Positions 14,101 to 26,072 are shown, counted from the stretch's first letter. The stretch: 64,000 nucleotides of DNA from Syngnathus acus (GCF_901709675.1 NC_051103.1:4511501-4575500), one strand, 5' to 3'. The notes: a model not told the origin generated them from the sequence alone. Translations and numbers: made by a program.

Positions 14101-17100
14101 AAAAAAGCGAATGAAAAGTCACATTTTGAATTGCAACCAAACTACTGGCCAACAGCTGATCACGCGTCAAAACCGGGCACACAATGCCGTGTGGCTCGGC
14201 ATGCTGCGGCTATTAGCGGCGGCATTCGCTGTCAGTGAGCAGCCAAATTCTCCGTTAGAAAGCCATGAAATTCGCCGTTAGAGAGGAGCGGAATACCTTA
14301 TTACGGTAGTAACATTCCCCACAGAGCATGTGCGCCTCAGACAACTTAGCGGGGGCATCATTCTCCTCACAGGCACGATGGCCAAGTGCCACGGCGGCGC
14401 TGGGTAATGGCGCTGTTGTTCATTACGGCGACGCCATCTCGGGGCTTAATTGAGTCTGCCGGCAGCTTCTTTCTGTCTTCCTTCCCGTTCTCGCATCTCC
14501 CTGCAGCACCCCCTTCTGGTGATCAAAGCCTTACTTCTGCTGCTTTTAAAATAGAAATGTTGTATTGTAATTTGTAGCTATGTTTGACAGATAATTGACA
14601 ATTAAAACACACACACACAGCGAATAGGCTTTACACAAACTACGATACAAACTTAAAAATAACAGATGTATTTTAGGGGTTAAAGTCTTGATGTCGTTTA
14701 AAATAAATGTTAGAGAAGTCTCCTTTTGAAAGTCGGAGAATAGCATCGGCGCGTAGCTGAACAAAAGTCTCTCGAGTCGGCATTTAATCAACATTTAAAG
14801 ACACTTCAGGGTGTTTGTGGCTGACACGCAGGCACGCGAAAATAAGCTGGCAGCTCCTCCTGGCACTGCCAGATGGATGAAATGTCTTTTGACATTTGCC
14901 GGCGCTACTGATAGGCTGAAAATGTCAAAAGGGCTGCCTCGCATTTGTCTCGCTCAACGTGCCGAATAATGACAATGCATTTTATTTTGGCCATGACTCT
15001 CGAGCGATAGGAAAATAAAATGCCCTGTTTTGAACACACATAATGATGACTTGACTTCCCCTCTAAGGACGTAAAAGCATCCGCGAACGGCCGGTGTAAC
15101 TCAGCTTCAAGTCAAAGTTCACTTCCACGCGTGTTTTGGAAGATGCGGTCGTAAATTGCATGCAGACAATCTCCTGTCGTCTCCTAAGTGTCTGCTTTGA
15201 TGACCCACGTCCGTATAACACCCCGGCTGAATAGCACCGCGCCGATTATAGCCCGGAATCGCCTATTTACTTTAACGAGCCCTCTGGGAGGACTTCCCCG
15301 CGTCTTGTGCGAGCCGTCGACTTTTACGGCAGGAATCCGAAGAACCTTGACCTCTTGCGGTGAAATACGGGCCTTGGGCTGGGACTCGAGTCTGTCGCCT
15401 ATATAACTGGGAGCCACACACATGAAATGAGTGTAATAAAAGCTCATAAATTGTGTGCCGGGCGGGGGGGGCCGCTTGTCCGCGCTGTTATGTCAACACG
15501 GCGCATAATTACAAGGTAATAAGAACACGCGCTAAGTGCTAAATCAATGGCGCTAACAACGTGTTGCGTCGAAGACCGAGTGTCGGCATTGGGGAATGGA
15601 CACGCGGTGTCATGTGGCTGTGAACTGAGCGGAACGTGCCCGTTGCACACAAGACCCTCGTCCATCATTATTGATCTCTCACTTACTGTAAAGTGCGTAC
15701 ATTTTTACTGTATGTGTGTGCGCATATCAATGACAAAGTAAATAAATTAGGAAGATCACAACTCATGCGAATCCCATTAGATGGGGAGAATTCATCTTTC
15801 GGGCGCCACGACGCTCCCCATGCATGCAACGCGGGATGCTGCCAGATCCTTCCTTGCGTTGTTTACGCTGGGATCTCATTTAGGATCGTGTGCGTTTTTC
15901 ATAACGTCAAAAATATGACTCGAAAGTGGGGGTGAGGAACTTAAAATGGAGCCGCAGTGTAGCAATAGCATGCATGCAAAATATAAGGCCCAGCATTTTG
16001 ACTAAATGTTTTCACCAGATCGGCATTATCTTTTGCCCATTTATTCTTGTAGGTCAAAGATGACGACATTCGTCTCACAAAAAAATTGCAGATTTTTGCC
16101 GACTCGTCGCATCTATGTTTTGACCAGTTTTTTTTTTCCACCTCCCTCACGTCAAGTGTGGGTTTCCATAGCCCGCTGCTCCAGCGCCGATTGATTATTG
16201 ATTTACACGCGGTTCCGCTATTGCTTGAATTTGTGACACTGGCTAAAGGGCTGTTGTTTCACATGTGCCCCTCGCTACAACATCAGCTTGTCCCCGCATT
16301 CTGCCCCTCTAATTTATGTGCCCGGCGACGTGGACTCCACAGGTCAGCTGTCACATTCCAGTATTCCCACGGGCGCTCATGGAGAACGGCGGGATGGAAT
16401 GGGAGGAGATTTATGGCGCAAACCCGCCTCTCGTGCCTCTCCCGTTTTTTTGCTGCCATGTCTCCCCTCTTCCTCAGAGCGGCGGCCAATCAGAGCCTGC
16501 CTGGGGCAAGGGGAGCCGACCAATGGCGGGCGAGACCCAAAGTGTCCAGCCGCTTGTCAAAAGAAACTAAAGAGCGTGGACGGCAGCGACACCTCGTGGC
16601 GCCTTCCAACTAAATATTCAAATGGGAATAATGAAGTGAGGAAAAGATGGCGGAACCGTTTAAGGGAAAGGATAAAAAGGTGACTTAAAAAGACGGCCAT
16701 AGGCACCCAAACAAAGATTTGTATTGTCTTTCAAATACAATTCGAAACCTTAATTACAAACCCTAACCCAGGCCACAAATACTATTTCGAAACCCTACTT
16801 TGAAAGGCTGTTGCTGCCTTGAAACCTTAATTTGATTTGTCAAGATTTTGGAACAGTGTATCTCCTTTTTTTTTTTAGTACACACATTACATTTTTAAAT
16901 TATAAATGTTTTTAATTTCCATCACGTCATTAAAAGACGTGACGACGTAAAACATTTAAGTTACACAACATTTCCAAATGATAAATTGATTATTAGAATT
17001 TTTTTTATCAAATCAGTAATCGACTACTCTCAATTAATTGGTGTATTGCACCTCTAATATTTTCAACTTAGTGCGTGCCTGCGTATCTTTTAAGTGATTC

Positions 17101-20100
17101 CAAATTCCCCAAAAAATCAAACCCGGGTTCGTAAAAAGTCAAAAGTGGGAGACAAAAGGGATGCTGAGGTCTCCCTTTCTTCTTTTGTGTGAACTCTGTC
17201 ACACCCCTCTGCTCTGTCACACAGCCATTTAAGAACCCCTGCTGCTATTGTGGCCATAGACACCAAGCAAGACATCCTATTTACCACCCCGAGTAGCAGG
17301 GGGTGAGTCTGGGGTCCGGGGTCACGCAGGAGGCAACGGTCACCGTCCGGTCAACTACAGTACGTCATTATTCAGCCCGGCCGATAGCCCGATCCATTCC
17401 GCTTAATTATTATGAACGCGAAGGTTGGGGGGGGCGTAAACAGCCGTCATCATTACAGACGCTCGGTGGCATACACAAATGCTCTTTAAATGGCCATTAG
17501 CTTAAGCAGCCGCACATCGTCCCAAAGCACACTTTTCTTTTCATCTCATCTCGTCGTGCAGAGATCTTTGCCTCTCCTCTCCTTCGTCTTTCCGAAACGA
17601 TTCACGGCACTAATTAAAAGCCCTCTCGGAACAAAGACGGACGCTAAGTGGCCCTTTGGATGTGCGGAGGTGCGCAAGTGGCATTCATATTTCCAAAATG
17701 CTTCTTCATCTCTTTTGATACACGCTGATCATCTATACAGAGACATTTATTCATTTTAAATAAAAAAAAAAACGTGAATCATTGCGTCAAAAAGAAAGGT
17801 TTCGATTGCAGGTTTTTAATCATGTGGAATGGATTTTATGTAGCAAAAGTAATTGAGTGGCAACTAGTAATATTATCGGTCTAAAAAAAAGTGGTACAAC
17901 CATCCCTAGTTTTAGATAAACATTTTATTAAAACACATAATAAAACATTAGTAAATATGTTCTCCCCTAAATTGCAACTTTTCCATCAATCAAAGCGACC
18001 GCTTTATCTTCGTTGCGGAACACAAGTCGGTTGGCATCCGTATTGTACCTGATTGCAAGTTACAGACGATCGGGCCTCCTCCATGTTTCTTTGTTAGCGT
18101 GATGGAGGAAGTGCCGTCTATCTTAGCGCAGGCGAGGAGGAAGAGGAGGTAGGCGGAAGGGGCGGGGCTGGGGGAGCGTTAGGCGGCGGGTTCAGCGGCG
18201 GGGCAATGAGAGACTTCCTGCGCTCCATCACTCCCAAGGCCTGCCTCAAGTCAGCTGGTGGCCAGCAAGCACCTCTCATGTACCATTATTAGCGCCGAAA
18301 TTGCTCGAGATGGATAGCGCTAAATATCATGGATGGATACTAGAGATAGATACTGTTAAATCATTTACATACAGTAAATAAAATACATATTGCAAACTGT
18401 AAACTTTAACTTGACATCTGTAATAGTGACGTATTAATAGACAAATAGGGAAAGGCAGCAAATACGAGGAAGGTGGCGGCGGTGACGCCGCGGCTTCACG
18501 TTCCTCTTGGCGGTGAGTGATGTGCCTATCAGGACGCCGCCATTATCCTGCCGCCCCCCCCTTCCCCGAATGGTAAATAAAGGACGGCGGCGGGCACACT
18601 GCTGCTGTTGCCATGGCAACTCACTCCTCTCGGCAAGACCATTCCCTCGATAGCGGAGGAAGAAGTCACCGGGAGGTCAACTAGTTGACGCGCCACCACT
18701 GCCGCAGCACGGCGCTGTTGGTGCCGCTGAATGCCCACATAAGCCACTTGACCCCTAAAAAAATGAAAAATAAAATAGATATGATGAGCATGTTCCTCCA
18801 AAAATTGCATTTTACATTTGGCTTCTCCAGTTGAAGTTTTTATTGTAATTTTATTAAAGAGGAAATCCAGTCCAAAATATTATTTCAAATAATATGTGTG
18901 CCCCTACTAGTCCAACCAAGGTATTCCAATTAATATTGCGTTCATGGAATATGAATTAAGCAGAAAAAAATCAGCACAGGGGGGGCGGCCATTTTGCCAC
19001 TTTGCATCGACAGAAAATGACATCACAGTGCCTCGGGGCTTCGCTTGCCAATGTCACATGACCAAACTCAGAAAACAGGTAGGCCGTGACGGTCGTTACC
19101 TGAGCCCCTTTGCATTTTAACGTCATTTTCACTCGACAGCAGGGGGTGGCGTAAATGTCAAAATGGCGGCCCCCTGAGATGGATAGTAGCGGGTGGATTT
19201 TTACAATGTTAAGCGAGTTGCTCAATCACCGGCCCCCTCTCTCAGCCCTTGCTCTGCCCCCAACTCGGCCCTCCCGCCATTTCCCCCTTAAAAAAAGGAC
19301 ATCACACAGAAGGAGGAGCGCGTAGTTTTTGTCATTTGGATAATTCACTCAGGGATGTGGCCATTACAGCAGGTGTACTCTGGATGAACCCGGCGCGAGC
19401 GTTTGGAAGATGGACTCTGCACGCCTGACAGACTCCCGCCGCCATTGGCTCCGCCACTCCGCCTCATACCGCGATGCTCGTATTAAAATGGCGCCACCGA
19501 TAATCCAAAAGACCTTTCCGGCGGAGAATTTGAGAGTGTTTTGCACAGATGGATGCTGCAGATAAATACAATTCTCTTGTCGCTGCGAGAAGTCAGCGAT
19601 GACCCCCCCCCGCCCCTTTGCCACAAACGGAATTTGAACATACACAACGCTAGCAACTGTAGTTTTCTAACAGCTGAAAGTTCGTCCGCTGGCGAGAAAC
19701 GTACAACGTAAAAATTGGTTGTTCAACAAAAAAAAAGCACAAAAACAAATCACGTTGGTTCACATTGCTCACATACGATTATTTCCTCGTCTATTTCCCA
19801 AACAGCTTCGACACCAACGGCAGTAATGAAACAAAGTTCAATTAACATCTGTTTGTCCACCTGCTGGCGGCTAAATTGTTTCATTTAAAGTTAATTTTCT
19901 TCATATTGCGCCGCACAAATATATTGTTTAACCGCTCAAGGCAACGGTAGTTAATCATGTTTAATACAGCAAACAACAGGCCAAATGCGATTTGTGTGTA
20001 ATTACACACAAATCGGATCAAATGTTAAAAAAAAAAAATTCTCATTTAACACTTGGTGAGTTGCTTGACGTTTTGTAAATTTCCAAAAATATACAAACGT

Positions 20101-20591
20101 TTTTGCTTTTTTGGTTGATTATAGTTTAATTATGACTAACATAAAAATTATAGTTTACTTGTAGGATAAACTGTTTTTATATTAAACAATATGTGAAATA
20201 AATTTACATGTACAATTAACATTTTAAAATGTTGTCTAATATTGATAAATAATTTATTGTAATCATGATATGAAGTCTTTTTTTTTGTAATCTTCACATC
20301 ATGAAATAATTGGTTAGCTAACCATCATGGTATAACTAATGTAATAAAATGTTATATAGTATTTCTAATTTTATTCTTGGTATATTTGAGATATTTCAAT
20401 AATCTCATGTAATGATTTATCTTAATTTGGAATTGTTTTGAAATCCCCAATCTTTACGGAGGCAACGATTGATACGTGTTATGTTTCATTGCTTCCAGGA
20501 GTACAACATCTACGGCTGGTGGGTCGGCGAACTGAACGGCAAAGTGGGTATCGTCCCTAAGGACTTCCTGCACGAGGCCTATATCTTGTGA
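297..20591 (+). CDS. skap1: SKAP1, Src kinase-associated phosphoprotein 1 (5' end outside window)
   Basis: Adaptor that links T-cell receptor signalling to integrin activation; acts in the cytosol and at the membrane with ADAP/FYB and Src kinases (family knowledge). Ten exons join in phase: 297-322, 565-681, 10495-10575, 10723-10806, 10883-11007, 11105-11168, 11883-12101, 13691-13744, 13824-13930 and 20499-20591, giving the last 322 residues. Seen in order: an acidic Ser-rich linker; a PH domain (from [19 protein letters not shown] to [13 protein letters not shown]); a Glu/Asp-rich stretch carrying the motifs TYDDI and DIYEVLP, likely tyrosine-phosphorylation sites; and a C-terminal SH3 domain ([10 protein letters not shown] to VGIVPKDFL). 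The N-terminal dimerisation segment must be encoded left of position 297. The acidic linker and TIPF/TYDD spacing resemble SKAP1 more than SKAP2, and the neighbours SNX11 and CBX1 agree. A poly(A) signal AATAAA lies at 20618, with another at 20691. The first two exons are the least certain. Confidence 0.93.
1519..2200 (+). repeat. Decayed teleost-type interspersed repeat, head and tail portions
   Basis: The stretch 1519-1720 has the layout of a very common fish dispersed repeat: a cGCGGTGGACGAG head, then GGGTTCGAAT, GGCTCTGGCC and a late AAACATGCACG block. The stretch 2120-2200 matches the typical tail (GATGGGCTCCGGC, then AATAAGGACAAG, then GAAAATTGATGGA). The AT-rich DNA between them may be an insertion or expansion. 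Recognition is by pattern memory only; a repeat-library search would settle family and extent. Confidence 0.5.
3465..3527. repeat. (CA)n microsatellite
   Basis: About 31 uninterrupted CA dinucleotides in the large SKAP1 intron. It is long enough to be polymorphic. Long open frames over it, coding poly-His/Thr or poly-Val/Cys, are artefacts of the repeat. Confidence 0.97.
8165..8195. repeat. Poly-C tract (31 C)
   Basis: A run of 31 consecutive C in the SKAP1 intron. Exact length is uncertain because such runs are error-prone in sequencing. Confidence 0.9.
8893..8942 (+). repeat. Copy of a short dispersed repeat, also at 26073
   Basis: By direct comparison, about 42 of 50 bases match the segment at 26073-26122, in the same orientation, in a different gene's intron. 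The shared core includes CTCAAATCATCTTTC and GAATGGAAA. This points to an old interspersed element with at least two copies in the window; the family is not known to me. Confidence 0.6.
12102..20498 (+). other. SKAP1 introns around the two exons before the SH3 end
   Basis: Introns 12102-13690 and 13931-20498 hold no recognisable gene. The second is 6.6 kb and contains a 28-base perfect palindrome at 19988-20015, GC-rich stretches near 15.2-16.6 kb and 18.1-18.7 kb, and AT-rich DNA at 19.9-20.4 kb. Open frames here look like chance. Confidence 0.6.
19988..20015. repeat. 28-base perfect palindrome
   Basis: The half CGATTTGTGTGTAA (19988-20001) is followed directly by its exact reverse complement TTACACACAAATCG, with no spacer. 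It lies in the last SKAP1 intron, about 480 bases before the terminal exon. Confidence 0.9.
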
Positions 20592-20800
20592 GCTGCAGCA
20601 GGTACGGAGCAATCCACAATAAAAAAAAAAAGTGACTTGAATTCTAAAAACAGACACCACAAAATCTTCTCCCACCCCTATTGTTCTCTAAATAAAATGG
20701 CATTATTTAGAAAGATCACTAAATAATGTAGATGTTCACCAGTCACTAAAATGCATTGCATATTTAGTCTGGAGATGTTAGTTGCAGGTTTCAATGTTGG

Positions 20801-20814
20801 CCACAAGGCGGCAG
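20801..20814 (+). promoter_or_regulatory. CTCF-like motif
   Basis: CCACAAGGCGGCAG agrees closely with the vertebrate CTCF core consensus CCASYAGRKGGCRS (two soft mismatches). It lies between the convergent 3' ends of SKAP1 and SNX11. Binding is not shown by sequence alone. Confidence 0.5.
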
Positions 20815-21089
20815 GGTTTCTCGAAGTGATTGCAGAGTCAATGGAGACGCATTCAAACAGCAAAAAGTGTTTATTTGGGTTGATCACACTGACAGCGGAC
20901 TTAATAAAATAAAAATAAAACTGTGCATTGGGAAATAAAATATCAGTGAATCTCCCTGATTAACATTTCAGCAAAATATTTAAGACTAATTGAAAAAGTA
21001 TATTTTTTGATGCATGAGAGATTAGAACTGTCCCTTTTTAAACATGACAAAAATTATATTTAAGTGGCTGCAATAAAATTGACTACATG

Positions 21090-21290
21090 TGGAAGTTAAA
21101 CTGCACAGCTTAGTCATTTATCTGTGGCAGGGTGTGAATTTTGGGTTCCCTGTACTTGCATTGATTTTCTCTGGCTTTCTCCCACATAACAAAATCATGC
21201 ACATTAGGTTAAGTGACAACTATAAATTGCCCTTCAGTGTGAATGTAAAAGCTTATTTGTCCAAATATGATTAGCTGACAGACCAGTCAA
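21090..21290 (+). repeat. Decayed teleost-type interspersed repeat
   Basis: The order of blocks (CTGGCTTTCTCCCACATAAC, then ATCATGCACATTAGGTTAAG, then AACTATAAATTGCCC, then CAGTGTGAATGTAAAAG) is that of the body of the fish repeat also found near 1519 and 59575. It is AT-drifted and has no coding capacity. Confidence 0.5.
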
Positions 21291-21361
21291 TTTTTTGTAA
21301 GGCCCAAAAATGAATGAATTGCTTAATTTGGTGCACAGCTAAAAGCTTCTAGAGAACTTTA

Positions 21362-21375
21362 GCGCCCTCTGCGGT
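21362..21375 (-). promoter_or_regulatory. CTCF-like motif
   Basis: Read on the minus strand, ACCGCAGAGGGCGC fits the CTCF core apart from positions 1 and 3. It faces the plus-strand motif at 20801, so the pair is convergent with about 550 bases between. Confidence 0.4.
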
Positions 21376-21538
21376 CCCGAGCGAGACATGGCATTCAGAA
21401 TTGAGGGGCATGGCAGATTATATGTATTTCTAAACCGTATAATTTTTCAAAAATATTTATTAGTATTAGGCTTATAAGCAAGAACTGAGGAAACTTGCCA
21501 TCAAGCATTTATACATTTTTAGGTTTTAAAAAAAATCT

Positions 21539-23928
21539 TCAGTCTTCCAACTGGGAGTGTTTTCCGTGAGCTACGTCTGGAGCGGAGCTGCGCCCCAGTA
21601 CACTAAAGTCATTCTCAGGAAAACTAACATCCAAAGAGTTACTCAGCTCCTGGTCATTGCGACCATTCACTTGGAGGTCCGCGACGGTCCCGTCGGACAC
21701 CTGCGGCCATCGATTGTCATCTTCAGGAGAGATCTTGGCAAAGGCGTTTGGTAACAAATGCTCGTGGCTAACCTCGTCCTCTTCATCGGTGACTTGTACG
21801 ATGCTCTCGTTGGACGACGAGAGCAAGGCGCCATCCTCCTCGCTAACCGCTTCCTGTCTGGATCCGACCGCCTCAGGCGGAAGCTCCTCCTCCACATCGG
21901 AATTGCTAACCAGGACCCCCAACCGAGCTTCCTCCTCAATGCCCGGAGAGTGGACCTCCAGGAGGGTTTCAATGCAACTACTCCCCGGCTCGCAACTACT
22001 CCCCGGCTCGGCGTCTTTAGTCAGCGTCAGCTCATCCTGGCCGTCCCCCAAGTAGAAGATGGCTGCCGTGGCTTTGTCCTGGACGCTCAAGTCCCGAGGT
22101 TCAAATATGTCGTCGTCGTCGCCGGATGAGAAGAGCATTGGGCTATCACAGTTTTTGTTAGGGCGAGGCTGATGAGGTCCCGGGCTGTGGAGAACAAATG
22201 TGGATGGACAACAAGAGGAATTCAAGTAATAGTCAGGAATTTGTTATTAAGACTCAATATCGGTATCAGAAAACTCAAACCCGCCCAAAAACAATCAGAT
22301 ATTGATGTGGTTGCGACAGCGACGCCCTCACCTCTCCATGGACTCGTAAGACACAGTGAGACTTGGCTCCTTAGCAACAGCATCCTCCTCCTGAGCCTGA
22401 GCCCAGCCCCGATTGGATGAGGCATAGGTCAGAATTGCGTCTGTCACAGAGTAGGGCGTGTGGCCTTGCACGCAGTCCAGGATATGGCCCACGGGCAGTT
22501 GCGTCTGCAGAAACAGGTGAAGCTGGCTGTCCGATAAACACACAGTCATGTTCACCACCCTGGAACACCAAAACAGTCACAGATGTAATCGAGGAAAAAC
22601 AAAAGTGTGTGAAGGCGGGACTGACTTGTCCAGGAAGACTTGAAGTCCGTGACGCCTCCGCTCCAGGAAGTCCTCATTGCTGAAGGAGAAGAAGGACTTT
22701 CCAGGAAGGTCTGGAACTGGCCTAGAGAACCACAAACAACACTAGCACAGTTCAGCTAAGTGATAGATCCTGCTGAGCCTACCATGCCATGAGATGATGG
22801 CAAAGCACTATTTTTGTCTCAATGAAAGACCTCAACTTGCTTCAAAATATTTTCCACCAACTACTCACACCAAGCCGGCATACTTCTGCAGCCTCTTCTT
22901 AAGCCACGCAAACTCGCTGTAGCGTCGCCGCACGCACGACGTCTTGGCAGTGAATGCCTTACTGTTAGTCTGCAACCACACATAGAACAAAACACACTTT
23001 AGCATCCACCACTGAGAAGTTTCCAAGTCAGGTCGATAACTTCCCATTAACCTCAGTTACAGAAATGCTGAATGTTTTGTATATTTCTTTTGCATTTGTG
23101 TGCAGTCACGATTCAAGCTGACGACAGTGACGCGAGATCACGAGAGGGGGCTCGCTGCTGCTGACTCGACAATGCTAAAGACAGACGGTAGCCGCGACGA
23201 CAATGCCAGGAAAGGAACTGCGAATGTCATCTGTCTCAAAGAAAAGATGTGAGATGCCCAGTTAATAGGATCAATCTGAACTATAATATTTGATATTATT
23301 CGAGAAAACCATTACAATTTTGAATATTTATTATTTTTAAAATAGGTCTTTCCTAGTGCAACAAGATTCGTAATATAAATGGGTGGTGGGGTTAACGGCG
23401 TCGTCTTTTCTTAATGGTTTTTTTGAAGAGTTAGGACCGACACTCACGTGGAGGAAGATCTTGTAATCCACGTACGAATTCCACAAGCCTTCGTTCTGTA
23501 CGCGGGGGTCTTGAACCCGCACGGCAACAAACTCCTGCATTGAGGTTAAAAGAAAAATTGCATCTTTAAATATTTTATAGATCGCATCCAAAATTCTAGA
23601 ATTGTTGTGTTATAACTGGAAATCATCATGGAGGGAATTACTTATAACATTAATGGTGGTCACAGTTTGTCCCTGGAACAAATTATTTCCATTGTTGTAT
23701 GACTTTCTATGGGATAAAATCGATCTTAATGCATGCATTGGATGACATACTTCATTATAAAAGGACATGTGGTGGTGGGGGGGTCATATGGGAACTTAAA
23801 TGTCTGACTATGATGAGGTTATTTACATCTTCGTGATTCATGGTCAGTGGTGCAATAGTGCTGGCGTGCGTAGAGAGGAGACACAAGTGGTTTCAATTCA
23901 CATCCTGCACAGTGTGTCCATGACTCAT
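21539..23928 (-). CDS. snx11: SNX11, sorting nexin 11
   Basis: PX-domain sorting nexin that binds phosphoinositides on endosomes (family knowledge). Exons in coding order: 23902-23928 (start, tentative), 23448-23534, 22869-22969, 22626-22721, 22332-22562 and 21539-22184, summing to 395 residues in phase. The PX domain runs from about residue 10 to 130, with the basic RRRYSEFAWLKKRL motif, a Pro-rich PVPDLPGK loop and the SNX10/11-type helix SDSQLHLFLQTQLPVGHI. The GWAQ motif and CVQG loop are as in SNX11 rather than SNX10. The C-terminal tail from about residue 181 is acidic and low-complexity, making the protein much longer than the roughly 270-residue human form. The start is uncertain: an ATG at 23540 sits inside the acceptor of exon 2, so I prefer the upstream ATG at 23928 (MSHGHTVQD), spliced through a weak GTGAAT donor. 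Confidence 0.9.
21975..22010 (-). repeat. In-frame 18-bp tandem duplication in SNX11
   Basis: Two perfect adjacent 18-base copies (21975-21992 and 21993-22010) encode EPGSSC twice in the acidic tail of SNX11. Perfect identity suggests a recent slippage event. Confidence 0.9.
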
Positions 23929-25440
23929 CCTGTGAAGCAAAAAAAAAATGAAAGTTAACTCCAAATATTTTCCACATTAACTTCCTTCGTCCACAAATGG
24001 TGACAGATTCGAATAATTTCAATTTTTGAGTTCAATTCAGCCGAGACGTTTCGTACAAAGCTCTTATCACACTCCCAAATTAACACAAAAGAGATTTACC
24101 TTCTCGTTCCACATGTCTGATATTTCAAATTTAAAGTAATTTCCTCGCAGTTAAATTCAGATCCCCAGCACTCACGCGCAAGTTCTACAGCAACTGTACT
24201 TTGTGGTTTCCATTTCAACACTGACATCCAGCTCCGATAGCTGGCCATCACAAGGCCAGGGAGGGACAATAATCGATTGACATTAAATGAATTGTGTTAC
24301 TGTGACGTGGTGCGTAAAATCAGATGGTAAGACTGGACCAGGTATAGTTACCAAACGTTGTTTTTAATCGAATGATTACTATTCCAATTACACTTCTGTT
24401 CAACGACTCACCTGTCTTGTTTTTGCGCGTCAAACAAAAGATCTCGTCAACTTCCAAATTCTCACTAATTCCCAACTGCAAAACAAAAATCATCTTTAAA
24501 TGAATTTAGTGAAAAAAGATTACTGGTGCAGAAAAGCTGTCAGTGTTGTTAGTAGGTGTTTGGCAATGGCAAACAAGAGCTAAAGGTAATCCAGATGGAC
24601 TTACTTTTTACGAAGAGTTTGCTTAAATTAGCAAACGGGCGTATTGTGTTTAAAGTCGGCCCGCACGTAGATGTTTTGTTCCTCTGATGAACAAGCGGCT
24701 TGTTAAGTCCAACAAGCTCCGATCTCCATTTCGCAAGTCACACAAAAATACAGTATGGTAGCCTGTGTTAGCCTCGCGACTTTATGACGTCACCTGAGAG
24801 GGTGTGTCCTCCAGGGGGGTCCCCTGACTCCCCTCCACAGGGCGTTCCCTTCAAGCCTGTTACTTTTGGTGTTTTCTCGTGTTCGAGTCATTTAAACGGA
24901 GAAACTACTTCTCGGGTTTAAAAAAAAAAAAAAAAAAAAAAGGGGCAAACTGCGTTGGCTGCAACGAAAAGCATGTCGTCATGTCGGTGTTGTTCAAGCG
25001 ACATCACGCGAGACTGGTGAGTGATTGGTGGAGAATAGGGAAGCGAGCGGACTAATAAAAATATATATTAAAACGCTAGGATTCAAATCATCGCTTTTCT
25101 GACTCAGTCGTTGTTCATTTTACGAATTATCCCGGGTCATTCCGTTGAGCTGAGCTAAAAAATATATTTGTTTATACTCTATATAAAGCGCAGACCCAGT
25201 GAAAGGCCATTGCGCTTGCGCAATGACCCTCCTTTCTCCACTGTTTTAGACGAAAAGGGGCGGGTACGCTAGGCTACCTTAGCTCCAAGCTAATCAAAAG
25301 CTAGCCGAGCTGTGTTACCTACCAGGTAGGGGAAAAAAACACATTCAAACGCCGACATTATTGGCCTACAGTAAAAGCCTAGTGTGGCGGTGTGGTCCTT
25401 TATGGGCGGACGTCTCCCATAAAAGCAAACTGATACAGCG
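23929..25440. promoter_or_regulatory. Shared promoter region of SNX11 and CBX1
   Basis: The genes diverge across this interval. It holds a consensus CRE (TGACGTCA, 24785-24792), an A run of about 22 (24920-24941), and a CATTGCGC-TT-GCGCAATG inverted repeat (25208-25225) that contains an NRF1-like TGCGCTTGCGCA site. A good donor (GCG|GTGAGT) at 25440 is the likely end of CBX1 untranslated exon 1. CpGs are frequent from 24.6 to 25.5 kb. The SNX11 start point is not pinned down. Confidence 0.6.
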
Positions 25441-26072
25441 GTGAGTTGATTTTTTTTCCCTCCAAAAGCCAGCGCTTTTCAACACAATGTGTGTGTAAGC
25501 GAGAAAGAGGCAGACATTGAAGCAAACACAACTAGCCATTAGCCACTTGAATTAGCACATTTTCATTCAGTTGCACATCGGCCCATCACAGGAATGCGCT
25601 TTCATCGAAAAATAATCATAACAAAAAAACCTAAATCTAAATGACGTTAGACGACGCGGTGCATTCGACCGGAGGCGAAGGCTGCAAAACACAATATGGA
25701 GGATGGATGGAACGTTTCTCCTCCACGTTAGCCGCCGCTTGCGAGCATGCTTTTGTCGTTTGCGCGTTGATTCCCCCACGCTATTTAGCGGCGGCTGCAG
25801 CCACATATAATGCATAAAAGCTTTGTTTTAGTTTCCACACATCAATTCCATGACGTGTTTGCTCCCAAGTGCTGCTCCGTTGTTCTCGTACAATATTTTT
25901 GCATGAACAGGTGGTTGCTTGCAGCTTTTCTAGAAACGCATGCACTGCTTTTTGCTTTTATTATAATTCAAGACAGTTTGTTTTGCCCAGGGTAATCTTT
26001 TTAGTTTGTTTCCTTTTAACAGTTCTTAAAATGATCGACTGCAAATATTGTACAGTGGTGCAAATACTGCAT

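Larger units (their letters stand above)
20592..21538. other. Convergent SKAP1/SNX11 3' flanks
   Basis: This interval separates the two stop codons. It contains SKAP1 poly(A) signals (AATAAA at 20618 and 20691), a probable SNX11 poly(A) signal on the other strand (TTTATT on +, 21456-21461), two CTCF-like motifs (20801 and 21362), and at about 21090-21290 a degraded copy of the fish interspersed repeat also seen near 1519. No gene is seen. Confidence 0.7.

Noticed and set aside
21667-22129. Several open frames opposite or out of phase to the SNX11 last exon
   Set aside because: They are shadows of the GC-rich acidic tail; only the frame joined in phase to the PX exons has family similarity.
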